Positions 1 through 9,332 of a stretch of 64,000 nucleotides of DNA are shown one piece after another. The notes under the pieces are model-generated. The model worked only from the letters and a program-made list of their open reading frames with translations, did not search any database and was not told where the DNA came from. A program made the translations under genes and the position numbers. The DNA comes from Pseudomonas mandelii (GTDB taxonomy: Bacteria; Pseudomonadota; Gammaproteobacteria; Pseudomonadales; Pseudomonadaceae): NCBI RefSeq assembly GCF_024138395.1, contig NZ_JAMYDU010000016.1, positions 1 to 64,000 on the forward strand. The letters run 5' to 3'. Within the stretch, counting starts at the first letter, position 1. Each line of letters opens with the position of its first letter.

Positions 1-70
1 TCCCACGGTCCGTACTGGCGAGAGTCGGAATCGAGCCTTTAGTCACGCCCACCCCTTCAAGTCTAAACAT

Positions 71-107
71 ACAAGCGAGCCTGCTCGCGATGAACGATAA
101 CGCAGTC
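71..107. repeat. Single REP-like arm
   Basis: This stretch resembles one arm of the 'gcgaggcttgcccgcgaagaacgataacgc' type REP found complete elsewhere in the window (for example 17353-17392). No inverted partner is visible, so it may be a decayed copy or a half element. It lies just after the 3' end of the kinase gene. Nothing else is recognisable in bases 1-115. Confidence 0.5.
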
Positions 108-115
108 CCCCTGCC

Positions 116-1243
116 TCACACCTTCTTGGGCAACACCACGGTAAACAATGTGCCATCGATCTCATTGGAGCTGACTTCGATCGTCCCTTGATGGGCCTTG
201 ACCACTTCCTTGACGATGAACAGCCCCAGACCGAGGCTGGTGCTAGGCCCTCCGAGCTCTTCGTCGGCACTGCGTACCAATGGATCGAAGATTGTGGCGA
301 TCGCCTCGGCGGGAATCGGCGCACCGTCGTTGTGCACCGTGAGCCGGACACTGTCCGCTTCACCCTTGAGAGTCAGTTTGACCGCGCTGTGGTTCGAGCC
401 GTGTTGCAATGCATTGCCGATCAGGTTCTGCAGCATCTGATCGAGCCTTCGGCCATCCCACACACCCTGGGTATCGCCTTCGACGCTCAATGTCGGATCA
501 CATAGCGGATGAGCGGCGCAGGCCTGCTCAATCGCTTGACGCGCCGTATCGGCCAGGTCCATGGGCGCCGGTTCGATCGGCAGGCTCTTGCCCAGGCGAC
601 TGCGGACCAGTTCCAGCAAATCGCCGACCATTACCGCCATGTGGCGGGTGCCACGCTTGATGTGAAGCGCACAGGTCAATGCGTCACCCTCAAGGTTGGT
701 TTTACGCATCAGTATTTCAGTGGACATGCTCACTGCTTGCAGCGGTGCACGCAGATCATGGCCGAGGATCGCGAGAAAGATGTCCCGCGAGCGATTGACC
801 TGTTCGGCGTAGGCCGCCGTGGATTCGGCCAGCGCTTCGTCGATGGCTTCGTTGAAACGGATCATTTCCTGCAACTGGGCCAGATCCGGTGTGGTCAGGC
901 TGTTGGCCCACAGGCGAATCACACAAGCACGCAAGTGGCGGAATTCGGCGGTCATCTGCACCAGATCGAAGCCGGTATTGTGGCGCAGCTCGCCATGGCT
1001 GGCGCTGGCCTGATCCAGCTCCGGGTTTTTGTCCGGGCCGTCACCCTTGGCCTTGGCGGCCTGCTCGCGACCGGTCTGAGGCAATTTCATGTCGCGGGCG
1101 GCGGCCAGCAGAATCTCCCGGGCATGGTCGCGCAACAGCATTCGATCCATGGAAACCGGTTCCGGAGCAATGGTTTTGGCGAAGGACTCCCACTCGTCGA
1201 CCACGGGGTCAACGTTTGCCACGATAAATTCCGAAAGACCCAT
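116..1243 (-). CDS. Sensor histidine kinase with RsbRD-like N-terminus
   Basis: This is a probable cytosolic two-component sensor kinase of 375 residues. The N-terminal ~140 residues resemble the RsbRD_N helical sensory domain (VDEWESFAK near the start). A HisKA domain follows with the phosphoacceptor H162 in the motif GHDLRAPL. The C-terminal HATPase_c domain shows the N box (NLIGNALQHG) and a G box (GLGLFIVKEVV). I see no membrane segment. I chose the ATG at 1243, which has an AGGA upstream, because the longer frame starts with 57 low-complexity residues unlike the family. No response regulator is adjacent inside the window, so the partner is unknown. It is divergent from the NEL effector gene, with 248 bases between them. 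Confidence 0.88.
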   Translation of the reverse strand: MGLSEFIVANVDPVVDEWESFAKTIAPEPVSMDRMLLRDHAREILLAAARDMKLPQTGREQAAKAKGDGPDKNPELDQASASHGELRHNTGFDLVQMTAEFRHLRACVIRLWANSLTTPDLAQLQEMIRFNEAIDEALAESTAAYAEQVNRSRDIFLAILGHDLRAPLQAVSMSTEILMRKTNLEGDALTCALHIKRGTRHMAVMVGDLLELVRSRLGKSLPIEPAPMDLADTARQAIEQACAAHPLCDPTLSVEGDTQGVWDGRRLDQMLQNLIGNALQHGSNHSAVKLTLKGEADSVRLTVHNDGAPIPAEAIATIFDPLVRSADEELGGPSTSLGLGLFIVKEVVKAHQGTIEVSSNEIDGTLFTVVLPKKV

Positions 1244-1291
1244 TACCGGTTTTCCTGCGTGATGAATGCAAAACAACGTTAGGCATAGTAG

Positions 1292-1305
1292 CCCCTTTAA
1301 AGGGG
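1292..1305. promoter_or_regulatory. Perfect 14-bp palindrome in divergent promoter region
   Basis: The sequence cccctttaaagggg is a perfect palindrome between the divergent kinase (1243) and NEL effector (1492) genes. Its place suggests a regulator binding site, but no known operator is matched. The rest of 1244-1491 shows no clear promoter that I can name. Confidence 0.3.
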
Positions 1306-1491
1306 AACACCACTGTCGATGGCGCAGGCAGATTCTGGGTTGTCTGTGCGGTACATAGTTATTTTCAGCTCCTGGATTTCGACGGCGTGGAGCCTTTTTT
1401 ACTTGGTGAATCAACAGCTTTTTGCGCTTTTGTTCACTGGGTCAGCGCGTGACCATAGGACTCCATCCATTGGTTTGTAGGTGTTCAAGAC

Positions 1492-4400
1492 ATGCCTGAA
1501 TTGCAAGGAAGCAATCCAAACGTGCCATCAAGTCCGGCCCAAAAGGACGAAAAAGGGGTCCACTACCCGCGAATAAAACCGTTGATCCCCAAGGCAATCA
1601 CCGAGGCGCCACAGGCCAGACTCCTGTCCGTGGCGCAGGTGCAGCCGGTATTTCCAGATTGGTATCTGAAAGCCCGACCGGTGGATCGCGACTATCTCAA
1701 ACAGCTCGTCGACGAGCGCTGGCGCCTGCAAGGGCCGCTGGACGAATTGCTGGGCGACTTGCAGCACGATATCAAGGCCTTTGCCGAGCCATTGCTCAAA
1801 ACCCTGTTGCGCTCGAACTTCAACGAGCATGGCGATCCGAGCGACCTGCAATTACGCTTGTATGTGCCAAAAAAAATCGCCGGTGTCATCGATAACCAGG
1901 CCAGCACCATCCGTCGCTCCACGCTGCTCGAAGCGGCGCTGCATAACTTCGAAGAGGATGAAACCCGCGAGGATGCGTTTCGCAGCGGCTCCGCGGTGTT
2001 GCGCAAGGACTTTCGTGGCGATCTGCACGAGATCAAGGTCATCACCCCGCAAAAAATTGCGGCGCTGTGCCGTCGCCTCGACATTGGCGGGCAATACCAG
2101 ACCCACATCAAGTCATTGCTCACTCCCGCAGATGCCAACGCCGCTCGCCTGCTCAAGGAGCGTTCGATCGCCAGTGACAAAGCGGCCCTCAGACTGGCGT
2201 CGATGACGGCGTATCTCAAGGGCGACATCGGCCTGCACGGTTACACAACGATCGGCGCACTGATCGACGGCAAGCCTGACATCCGATGGTATGACCGTCC
2301 GCTGCACAGTCATCGGTTGTCGATAATGGGCTGCCGGATGACCGGCGTTGTGCTGTTCAGCGCGGTGGCCGAACCCGCGGCGGTCAAAAAGGCTGTTGAT
2401 CGCCTGGCGCCCGAAGTACTCAAGCATTGGCTTGATTTCTCACGACGGGCAACTTCCTCGCTACCCAATCGCTTCGATACCCTTGGCATGCTCAAAGCCT
2501 TTTTCGCCAACGGCCCGAAAGGCGTGGTGGAAGAGATGCTGCGCAAGGACGAAATCTACAGTCAGGATCGGTTGAGCGGGCATTTGATCGCCTGGGTACC
2601 GGATGACCCGGATCATCCGCTGAAGGAATATGCCTCGCTCACCGACTTCATGAAAACGCTGATCGGCCAACTGCGTGAAAGTGAATATCAGCGTTTTTTC
2701 TGTCGTTTTGTCGCACAGAAAGACAAGGCAATGTTTTTCAGCCGGGTCAATGAGCGGCTCAAGACCATCACCTGGCAACAACGTGAGCCGCTCGACATGG
2801 GGCCATGGTGGCGAGAAACGCCGGTCGAAAACGCTAATGCGAACCCTGTGACTCATCTGATCAGCGACGAACTGTGGGACTGTCTGTTTCGTGAACGTCG
2901 CGACAAAGCCATTGCCGATGCCCGATTGATCGCGGTGCCGACCGATGACGAAGACGCCGACGCACGCTGGAAACGCCTGAGCGGCTATCTGGACATTGCC
3001 TGGAACGTATTCAACTTTGGCGCAATGTTGGTGCCCGTGCTGGGGCCGGCCATGCTGGGCCTGATGACCGCGCAATTGCTGGCGGAGCTGGTCGAGGGTA
3101 TCGAAGACTGGAGCAAGGGTGACGTCGCAGAGGGCGCGGCGCACATCAACAGTTTCTTGATCAACGGTGCGCAATTGGCCCTGATGTTCATGGGCCATGT
3201 GCTGCCCGGCGGCCCTGCAGCGATCAGACCATCGCCCTTGATAGACAGCCTTGAACCGGTGGAACTGCCCAGCGGAAAAACCCGTCTGATCAAACCCGAT
3301 CATGGGCCTTACGAGCACCGTCTGACGCTGCCCGAAACCGCAACGCCCGATGATCTCGGCGTCATTGAGCATGACGGGCGCAAAGTGCTGTCGCTCGAGG
3401 ATAAGCAATTCGTGCTCAAGGAAGATCCGCTCACCGGACAGCCTCGACTGCAACATTCCAAGCGGTCGGATGCCTATCAGCTGAACGTCGAACACAACGG
3501 TGCTGGCGCCTGGCACACGGAGTTCGAAGAACCGATGGCATGGGACAAGGGCAAGCTGTTACGGCGTCTCGGTCCGTCAGTGGATCGGATCAGTGACGAA
3601 GTGCTGGATCAGATCCGACATGTCAGCGGTGTCGACGAAGGCGTGCTACGTCGTATGCATGTTGAAAATGATCCACCGGCTCCCTTGTTCATGGACACGC
3701 TGAAGCGCTTCAAGGCCTACGCGGACGCCGACAAGCTGAGCGCGCAGATCCTGAATGGCCAGGTGCCGCAGGAACTGTCGGAGAAAGTGACCGGGTTTGT
3801 TACTGAGTTACCCGGCTGGCCTGAATCCAGTGCCCTGGTGCTGGACGCCGATGCCGCTTCGGGCCAGCCGTCACTGAGTTTCGGTGCGGCCATGGCTACA
3901 CCTGAAAATACCCTCAACCTGTCCCGGGCCGATGTTTGCGAAGGTCGCCTGCCGACACGGGTGGTTGACGCGCTCAACGAGGCGCAGTTGCAGGACTGGT
4001 TCGGCAGCGAAGTCCCGAAAGAACGCTCGGCACGTATTGCCGAGCTGAAAAAACGCCTCGCCCGCAAGGCGCAAGACAGCCAAAAAATGCTGTTCGATAC
4101 GTTATACGAGGCCCGGGAAGCCACTGGCGATGCGCGGATTAACCTGCTGCAGCGGGACTTTCCGAACCTGTCGAACGCCGCGGCGCAAGCCCTGCTGGAC
4201 GATGCCTCTGAAGCCGAGTTGTTGACATTGACCCAAGACAGACGGATCCCGTTGCGCTTGCGCGAAATGGCGCGATCGTCTGTGTTCGGCTTGCGTTTGA
4301 GTCGCGCCTATGAAGGACTTTATTTAGACGAGTTGAGCAATGCTGACACCGGCCGGCTGGCGCTTCATACCTTGGCAAACTGGCCGAAATGGCCAAAGGA

Positions 4401-6579
4401 TATGCGCATCGAAGTCCGCGAGTTCTCCTTCACCGGTGCTCTGCATGACAGTGTTGGCCCGGTCGATGCCTCTGCGCGCAAGGTGCTGGTTTTGGGCGAG
4501 GACGGGCGCTATGACACTTACGACAATGAGGGTGGCCATTTGCATGGAGCGGACGATCTGTACGGAGCATTGCTGCATGCCTTGCCCGATGCCGACCGCG
4601 AAACGCTGGGGTATGAGATCAATCAGGGCGCACAGCTGCGTCAGGCCGTTAAACAAACGCCGACGTCACACGACACATTCTCGAAAACTCTGCTGGATCA
4701 CCCGATACGCAAACCCGCTTACGATCCGCAGATCATGCGTTTGCGTGGCGGAATGCGCTCCTACAGGGCGCGCTCGCAAGATCCGGATATTTTGCGAATT
4801 CGTACAAGATCACTCTATCCAGGCCTGGACGACAGCCAGCTACAAGCACTGATGAACGATTTTGGTGAGCAGGCCGACCAGCGACTGACTGCGCTGGAAA
4901 CTGAGTTCGACCGCTTCAATGACGCCATGCGCCAATGGATCAACCAGCCTGCCCAGGCTTGGCGTCTTACGCCCGAAGGCGTCTCGCAATGGAGCGCCAG
5001 AAACGACATCTACGCAAAGCTGCGTCGCTGCTGGCAGCGCACCGGCCCGGCGGGCATTGAGGCACCAGGCATCGTGGCACCGCAGGTCCTGAATCTGGAT
5101 GGTTTTTCTCTGGACAGGCATTTGGCGACGATGCCTGAACTGGCGGCCAATTTTGATCACGTCACCGAATTAAGCCTGAACAATGCAGGCCTGCGTAATC
5201 AGCGGGTCGGATTCCTGCGGCCATTCCGGCAATTGCGGCGGTTGAGCGTGATGCACAACGGTTTGACCTCGTTTCCTCAAGAAATCGGCAACATGCGCTG
5301 GCTGACTCATCTGGTGCTCAGCGATAACAACATCTCCCTGGACAGCGAGGGGATCGCCCACCTCAGAACGCTGACCCGCTTGCGCTTGTTGCGGCTGAAT
5401 AACAACCCGTTGCGCTTGCCGCCCGATGTCAGTCGTATGCCCGGCTTGCAGGCGATAACCCTTGACCATTGCCAGCTTAATACCTGGCCCACGGGTTATT
5501 TTGGCCGGAATCGCCCGCGAAACATTTATCTGAACCTTGAGTTCAACAGGCTCACGCAAATTCCCGAAGTGGCGCCGGGTTCCTTCCGTGCGGAGTTGCT
5601 GGCGCGCACATTCTTCACTCGGGAGGATGACTGGATTTCGCCGGAGAACCTTGATCAGGTGCGCACGTACATCGAATCGCTCGGTCTGGACCCTGATCGA
5701 GCCTACCCCCCACGCGGCGTACTCGACAGCTCCGAATGGGGAGAAGGGCTGAGCAACGCCGAGTGGAATGCGAAGCAGGAAATCTGGGACTACGTCGAAG
5801 ACGAGCATGGCTCGTTGCCGTTTTTCAATGAAATCCGGCGACTGACCGAGTCCTATGATTACCGGGCTGACAATAAAAGTTATCGTACCGAACTCACCGC
5901 CAAAGTGTGGCGCATGCTCGAGGCCATGGCCGAGAACACCGAACTGCGTGAAAAGCTTTTTGCCGAGGCGACCAGCACCACCAACTGTGTTGATGGCGGC
6001 ACTCAGTTGTTCAATGCCATGGGCGTCGAAGTATTAGTGCACGAGGCCCATGGATTGGCCAATCAGGGGTTGGTGGAAGCCGAGTTGCTGCAATTGGCGA
6101 GGGGCAAGGCACGTCTGGACGAACTGGGCAGGATTGCCCGCAAGCGTGTCGCTGAACGCTTGCGGGCCGGAGAAACCTTTTATCACCCCGGCACTGAAGG
6201 TGGAACAATTGATGAAGTCGAGGTGCATCTGGCCTACATGACGGATCTGGCGGAACGCCTGGATCTGCCATGGCAGGCGCGAGGCATGCAGTTTCGAGCT
6301 ATTTCCAAGGTGAGCAAAGAGATGATCGAGGCGGCCTGTCAACGTGTGCTGGCCCGGGAAAAAGGGGACTTGCTGACTGAGCGGGTCCTTGAGCAACCGA
6401 TCTGGCAAACCTTCATCGAAACCACCTATCGTCAGGAATTCGATGCCCTCAAGCTGAGGCTGGAAAACGCTGAGGATGAAGAGGTGTTCCAGGCCATCAA
6501 GGATCTCGAAAAAACCTTGACCCGACAGGCTCTGAACCGAGCCAGACTGGACAAGGTAAACACCGAAATCGGTAGTTGA
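1492..6579 (+). CDS. DUF6543-LRR-NEL E3 ubiquitin ligase type effector
   Basis: This is a 1695-residue protein with the architecture of the Pseudomonas giant NEL proteins. Residues 1 to about 1200 look like the DUF6543 (dermonecrotic-toxin-like) region. They include two hydrophobic segments at roughly 500-533 and 553-575. Leucine-rich repeats lie at about 1222-1365 (for example LSLNNAGL, LVLSDNNI, LRLLRLNNNPLRLP). The last ~290 residues resemble the NEL domain of IpaH, SspH and SlrP. The catalytic cysteine is predicted at C1499 in TTNCVDGG, matching the CxD active-site pattern. NEL proteins attach ubiquitin to host proteins after delivery into eukaryotic cells; the delivery route here is not visible, since no secretion genes are nearby. 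It stands alone, divergent from the kinase, and ends at a shared hairpin terminator. Confidence 0.9.
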   Translation: MPELQGSNPNVPSSPAQKDEKGVHYPRIKPLIPKAITEAPQARLLSVAQVQPVFPDWYLKARPVDRDYLKQLVDERWRLQGPLDELLGDLQHDIKAFAEPLLKTLLRSNFNEHGDPSDLQLRLYVPKKIAGVIDNQASTIRRSTLLEAALHNFEEDETREDAFRSGSAVLRKDFRGDLHEIKVITPQKIAALCRRLDIGGQYQTHIKSLLTPADANAARLLKERSIASDKAALRLASMTAYLKGDIGLHGYTTIGALIDGKPDIRWYDRPLHSHRLSIMGCRMTGVVLFSAVAEPAAVKKAVDRLAPEVLKHWLDFSRRATSSLPNRFDTLGMLKAFFANGPKGVVEEMLRKDEIYSQDRLSGHLIAWVPDDPDHPLKEYASLTDFMKTLIGQLRESEYQRFFCRFVAQKDKAMFFSRVNERLKTITWQQREPLDMGPWWRETPVENANANPVTHLISDELWDCLFRERRDKAIADARLIAVPTDDEDADARWKRLSGYLDIAWNVFNFGAMLVPVLGPAMLGLMTAQLLAELVEGIEDWSKGDVAEGAAHINSFLINGAQLALMFMGHVLPGGPAAIRPSPLIDSLEPVELPSGKTRLIKPDHGPYEHRLTLPETATPDDLGVIEHDGRKVLSLEDKQFVLKEDPLTGQPRLQHSKRSDAYQLNVEHNGAGAWHTEFEEPMAWDKGKLLRRLGPSVDRISDEVLDQIRHVSGVDEGVLRRMHVENDPPAPLFMDTLKRFKAYADADKLSAQILNGQVPQELSEKVTGFVTELPGWPESSALVLDADAASGQPSLSFGAAMATPENTLNLSRADVCEGRLPTRVVDALNEAQLQDWFGSEVPKERSARIAELKKRLARKAQDSQKMLFDTLYEAREATGDARINLLQRDFPNLSNAAAQALLDDASEAELLTLTQDRRIPLRLREMARSSVFGLRLSRAYEGLYLDELSNADTGRLALHTLANWPKWPKDMRIEVREFSFTGALHDSVGPVDASARKVLVLGEDGRYDTYDNEGGHLHGADDLYGALLHALPDADRETLGYEINQGAQLRQAVKQTPTSHDTFSKTLLDHPIRKPAYDPQIMRLRGGMRSYRARSQDPDILRIRTRSLYPGLDDSQLQALMNDFGEQADQRLTALETEFDRFNDAMRQWINQPAQAWRLTPEGVSQWSARNDIYAKLRRCWQRTGPAGIEAPGIVAPQVLNLDGFSLDRHLATMPELAANFDHVTELSLNNAGLRNQRVGFLRPFRQLRRLSVMHNGLTSFPQEIGNMRWLTHLVLSDNNISLDSEGIAHLRTLTRLRLLRLNNNPLRLPPDVSRMPGLQAITLDHCQLNTWPTGYFGRNRPRNIYLNLEFNRLTQIPEVAPGSFRAELLARTFFTREDDWISPENLDQVRTYIESLGLDPDRAYPPRGVLDSSEWGEGLSNAEWNAKQEIWDYVEDEHGSLPFFNEIRRLTESYDYRADNKSYRTELTAKVWRMLEAMAENTELREKLFAEATSTTNCVDGGTQLFNAMGVEVLVHEAHGLANQGLVEAELLQLARGKARLDELGRIARKRVAERLRAGETFYHPGTEGGTIDEVEVHLAYMTDLAERLDLPWQARGMQFRAISKVSKEMIEAACQRVLAREKGDLLTERVLEQPIWQTFIETTYRQEFDALKLRLENAEDEEVFQAIKDLEKTLTRQALNRARLDKVNTEIGS

Positions 6580-6584
6580 CCCGC

Positions 6585-6613
6585 AAGCCCCGAGCGCCTG
6601 GCATTCGGGGCTT
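6585..6613. terminator. Bidirectional hairpin terminator
   Basis: A 9-bp perfect stem (aagccccga / tcggggctt) lies between the convergent NEL effector and ureC genes, only 5 bases after the effector stop codon. The tail on the plus side is weakly T-rich (cttgcatt). It can serve both genes. Confidence 0.7.
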
Positions 6614-6623
6614 CTTGCATTGT

Positions 6624-8324
6624 TCAGAACAGGAAATAGCGCTGGGCCATCGGCAAGATTTCCGCTGGCTCACACCACAGCAACACGCCGTCCGCCTTGA
6701 CTTGATAGGTCTGTGGATCGACGTCGATCTCTGGCAGGTAATCGTTGTGGATCAGGTCGGTTTTCTGCACGTCGCGACAGCCTTTGACCACGGCGATTTT
6801 CTTTTTCAGGCCCAACGCTTCGGGCAAACCGGCCTCCTGCGCCGCCTGGCTGATGAAGGTCAGGCTGGTGGCGTGCAACGAGCCGCCGTAACTGGCGAAC
6901 ATCGGGCGGTAGTGCACCGGTTGCGGCGTCGGGATCGAAGCGTTGGCGTCGCCCATCAGGCTGGCCGCAATGGCACCGCCCTTGAGAATCAGCGTCGGTT
7001 TTACCCCGAAAAACGCCGGGCGCCAGAGCACCAGATCGGCCCATTTACCCACTTCCACCGAGCCCACTTCATGGCTGATGCCGTGGGTGATCGCCGGGTT
7101 GATGGTGTACTTGGCGATGTAGCGTTTGGCGCGGAAGTTGTCGTTACCTTCGCCATCCTGAGACAGCGGGCCGCGCTGCTTTTTCATTTTGTCGGCGGTC
7201 TGCCAGGTGCGCGTGATGACTTCACCGACGCGACCCATGGCCTGGCTGTCGGAGCTGATCATCGAGAAGGCGCCGAGGTCGTGAAGGATGTCTTCGGCGG
7301 CGATGGTTTCGCGGCGAATGCGGCTTTCGGCGAAGGCCACGTCTTCGGCAATGCTCGAGTCCAGGTGGTGGCAGACCATCAGCATGTCGAGGTGTTCGTC
7401 GATGGTATTGCGGGTGAACGGCCGGGTCGGGTTGGTCGAACTCGGCAGCACGTTGGCGAAACCGCAGGCCTTGATGATGTCCGGTGCATGGCCGCCGCCC
7501 GCGCCTTCGGTGTGGTAGGTGTGGATGGTGCGGCCCTTGAAGGCGGCCAGGGTGGTTTCGACGAAGCCTGACTCGTTGAGGGTGTCGGTGTGGATTGCCA
7601 CCTGCACGTCGTATTGATCGGCCACGTTCAGGCAGTTGTCGATGCTCGCCGGCGTAGTGCCCCAGTCTTCGTGCAACTTCAGGCCGATGGCGCCGGCCTT
7701 GACCTGCTCGATCAACGGCTCCGGCAGGCTGGCGTTGCCCTTGCCGGTGAAGCCGATGTTCATCGGGAAGGCATCGGCGGCCTGGAGCATGCGCGCCAAG
7801 TGCCATGGCCCGGAGGTACAGGTGGTGGCGTTGGTGCCGGTGGCTGGTCCGGTGCCACCGCCGATCATGGTGGTGACACCGCTCATCAGCGCTTCTTCGA
7901 TCTGCTGCGGGCAGATGAAGTGGATGTGGGTATCGATGCCGCCGGCGGTGAGGATCATACCTTCACCGGCGATCACTTCGGTGCTGGCGCCGACCGCGAT
8001 GGTGACGTTGGGCTGGATGTCCGGATTGCCGGCCTTGCCGATGGCCGCGATGCGCCCGTCCTTGAGACCGACGTCGGCCTTGACGATGCCCCAGTGGTCG
8101 ATGATCAGCGCGTTGGTGATCAGGGTGTCGACGACGTCGCGTGCCAGTAACTGGCTTTGGCCCTGGCCGTCGCGAATGACTTTGCCGCCGCCGAATTTCA
8201 CTTCTTCGCCGTAAGTGGTGAAGTCCTGTTCCACTTCGATCCACAGCTCGGTGTCGGCCAGGCGGACCTTGTCACCGACGGTGGGGCCGAACATGTCGGC
8301 GTAGGCTTGTCTTGAGATTTTCAT
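6624..8324 (-). CDS. ureC: Urease subunit alpha
   Basis: This is the catalytic subunit of urease, which hydrolyses urea to ammonia and carbamate in the cytoplasm using two nickel ions. The 566 residues match the usual length. Nickel ligands are visible: H133 and H135 in DTHIHFICPQ, and the carbamylated lysine K216 in IGLKLHEDWG. Further family motifs are HTYHTEGAGGGHAPD and the flap sequence MVCHHLDSS. It is the last gene of the urease cluster, separated from ureB by a REPIN. The accessory genes ureE, ureF and ureG needed for nickel insertion are absent from the window; in P. aeruginosa they also lie apart from ureDABC. Confidence 0.98.
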   Translation of the reverse strand: MKISRQAYADMFGPTVGDKVRLADTELWIEVEQDFTTYGEEVKFGGGKVIRDGQGQSQLLARDVVDTLITNALIIDHWGIVKADVGLKDGRIAAIGKAGNPDIQPNVTIAVGASTEVIAGEGMILTAGGIDTHIHFICPQQIEEALMSGVTTMIGGGTGPATGTNATTCTSGPWHLARMLQAADAFPMNIGFTGKGNASLPEPLIEQVKAGAIGLKLHEDWGTTPASIDNCLNVADQYDVQVAIHTDTLNESGFVETTLAAFKGRTIHTYHTEGAGGGHAPDIIKACGFANVLPSSTNPTRPFTRNTIDEHLDMLMVCHHLDSSIAEDVAFAESRIRRETIAAEDILHDLGAFSMISSDSQAMGRVGEVITRTWQTADKMKKQRGPLSQDGEGNDNFRAKRYIAKYTINPAITHGISHEVGSVEVGKWADLVLWRPAFFGVKPTLILKGGAIAASLMGDANASIPTPQPVHYRPMFASYGGSLHATSLTFISQAAQEAGLPEALGLKKKIAVVKGCRDVQKTDLIHNDYLPEIDVDPQTYQVKADGVLLWCEPAEILPMAQRYFLF

Positions 8325-8375
8325 GCGCTTGCCTTGGGATTCAATTGTGTTTGAGACCGCTCGCGTCGCTCGCTA

Positions 8376-8483
8376 TCGCAGCCTCGCTGCGCTCGACAGC
8401 TCCTACAGGGGGATCATGTTTCCCTGTATATCGCGTTTTCCTGTAGGAGCTGTCGAGCGGAGCGAGGCTGCGATCTTTTGATC
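8376..8483. repeat. REPIN (gctgtcgagc class) between ureB and ureC
   Basis: Two inverted arms (8376-8408 and 8441-8483) of the type ctgtaggagctgtcgagcgg flank a ~32-base spacer, with one mismatch in the core of the arms. It sits inside the urease operon and directly abuts the ureB stop codon at 8485. Confidence 0.9.
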
Positions 8484-8484
8484 T

Positions 8485-8793
8485 TTAATCGAGATCACCC
8501 ATGACCCGCCCGGCAAACCCGAACACTCGGCGATGGCCAGCCAGGTCTACCAACTCGACCTCGCGACTCTGCCCCGGTTCGAAGCGCACGGCGGTGCCGG
8601 CGGGGATGTTCAGGCGCATGCCGCGGCTGGCGGCGCGGTCGAAGGTCAGGGCGTCGTTGGTTTCGAAGAAGTGATAATGCGAGCCGACCTGGATCGGCCG
8701 GTCACCGCTGTTGGCCACCTTCAAACTGAGGGTGCGGCGGCCCACGTTGAGTTCGATGTCGCCGGGCTGGATCTGGTATTCACCGGGAATCAT
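8485..8793 (-). CDS. ureB: Urease subunit beta
   Basis: This is a small structural subunit of urease of 102 residues with the family start MIPGEYQIQPGDIELNVG. The conserved motifs VGSHYHFFETN and RMRLNIPAG-like (RGMRLNIPAGTAVRFEPG) are present. I use the ATG at 8793; a TTG one codon earlier is also open. The start overlaps the stop of the upstream acetyltransferase by one base (TGATG), so the two are probably translationally coupled. Confidence 0.97.
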   Translation of the reverse strand: MIPGEYQIQPGDIELNVGRRTLSLKVANSGDRPIQVGSHYHFFETNDALTFDRAASRGMRLNIPAGTAVRFEPGQSREVELVDLAGHRRVFGFAGRVMGDLD

Positions 8794-9326
8794 CAATGGG
8801 CTCCTTGGAGAATCTTGTAGTAAAGGGCCGTCGGTTTGTAGCGGCCGTTCGGGTCGCAGGCGTAGTCGGGGATTTCGCCGGCGCGGGTATAGCCCATCGC
8901 CTTGTAGAAGTCTTCGGCGGGGGACCCGGCCTCGGTGTCGAGGTAGAGCATGCCGCGTTTGTGCTGGCGGGCGGCGAGCTCAACGGCATGCATCATCTGT
9001 TGACCCAGGCCGCGACGACGGGCGTGTTCACGCACCAGCAATTTCTGCACTTCGGCGCGGTTCAACCCATTGGCTTTCTGGCACAACGTCAATTGCACGC
9101 TGGCCTGTACCTGTTCGTCCTTGACCACCACCCACAGCAGCACGTTGCCTTTGTTCAGGTTCTCCTGGACTTCATCGAAGTAGGCTCGGGCCTGGGTCGC
9201 ATCCAGATCCGCCATGAACCCGACACTGGCGCCATAGCCGACGGCGTCGAGCAGCAAATCAATCAAACCCTGACGATAGTGCGCAAAGCTTTCAACATTG
9301 ACGCGGCGCAGTTGGGCGGCGTTCAT
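8793..9326 (-). CDS. GNAT family N-acetyltransferase
   Basis: This is a 177-residue protein of the GCN5-related acetyltransferase fold. The acetyl-CoA binding motif A is visible as VREHARRRGLGQQMM, and the C-terminal motif B as DFYKAMGYTRAGEIPDYA. The substrate cannot be told from the sequence. It lies between ureA and ureB together with a second GNAT gene and is coupled to ureB through a TGATG overlap, so it is expressed with urease. It could modify a small amine or a protein. Confidence 0.88.
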   Translation of the reverse strand: MNAAQLRRVNVESFAHYRQGLIDLLLDAVGYGASVGFMADLDATQARAYFDEVQENLNKGNVLLWVVVKDEQVQASVQLTLCQKANGLNRAEVQKLLVREHARRRGLGQQMMHAVELAARQHKRGMLYLDTEAGSPAEDFYKAMGYTRAGEIPDYACDPNGRYKPTALYYKILQGAH

Positions 9327-9332
9327 GGGGTA

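Noticed and set aside
1..63. Possible 3' end of a tRNA on the minus strand (ctcgattccgactctcgcc)
   Set aside because: The T-loop lacks the TTC start and no acceptor or anticodon arms can be formed within the window.
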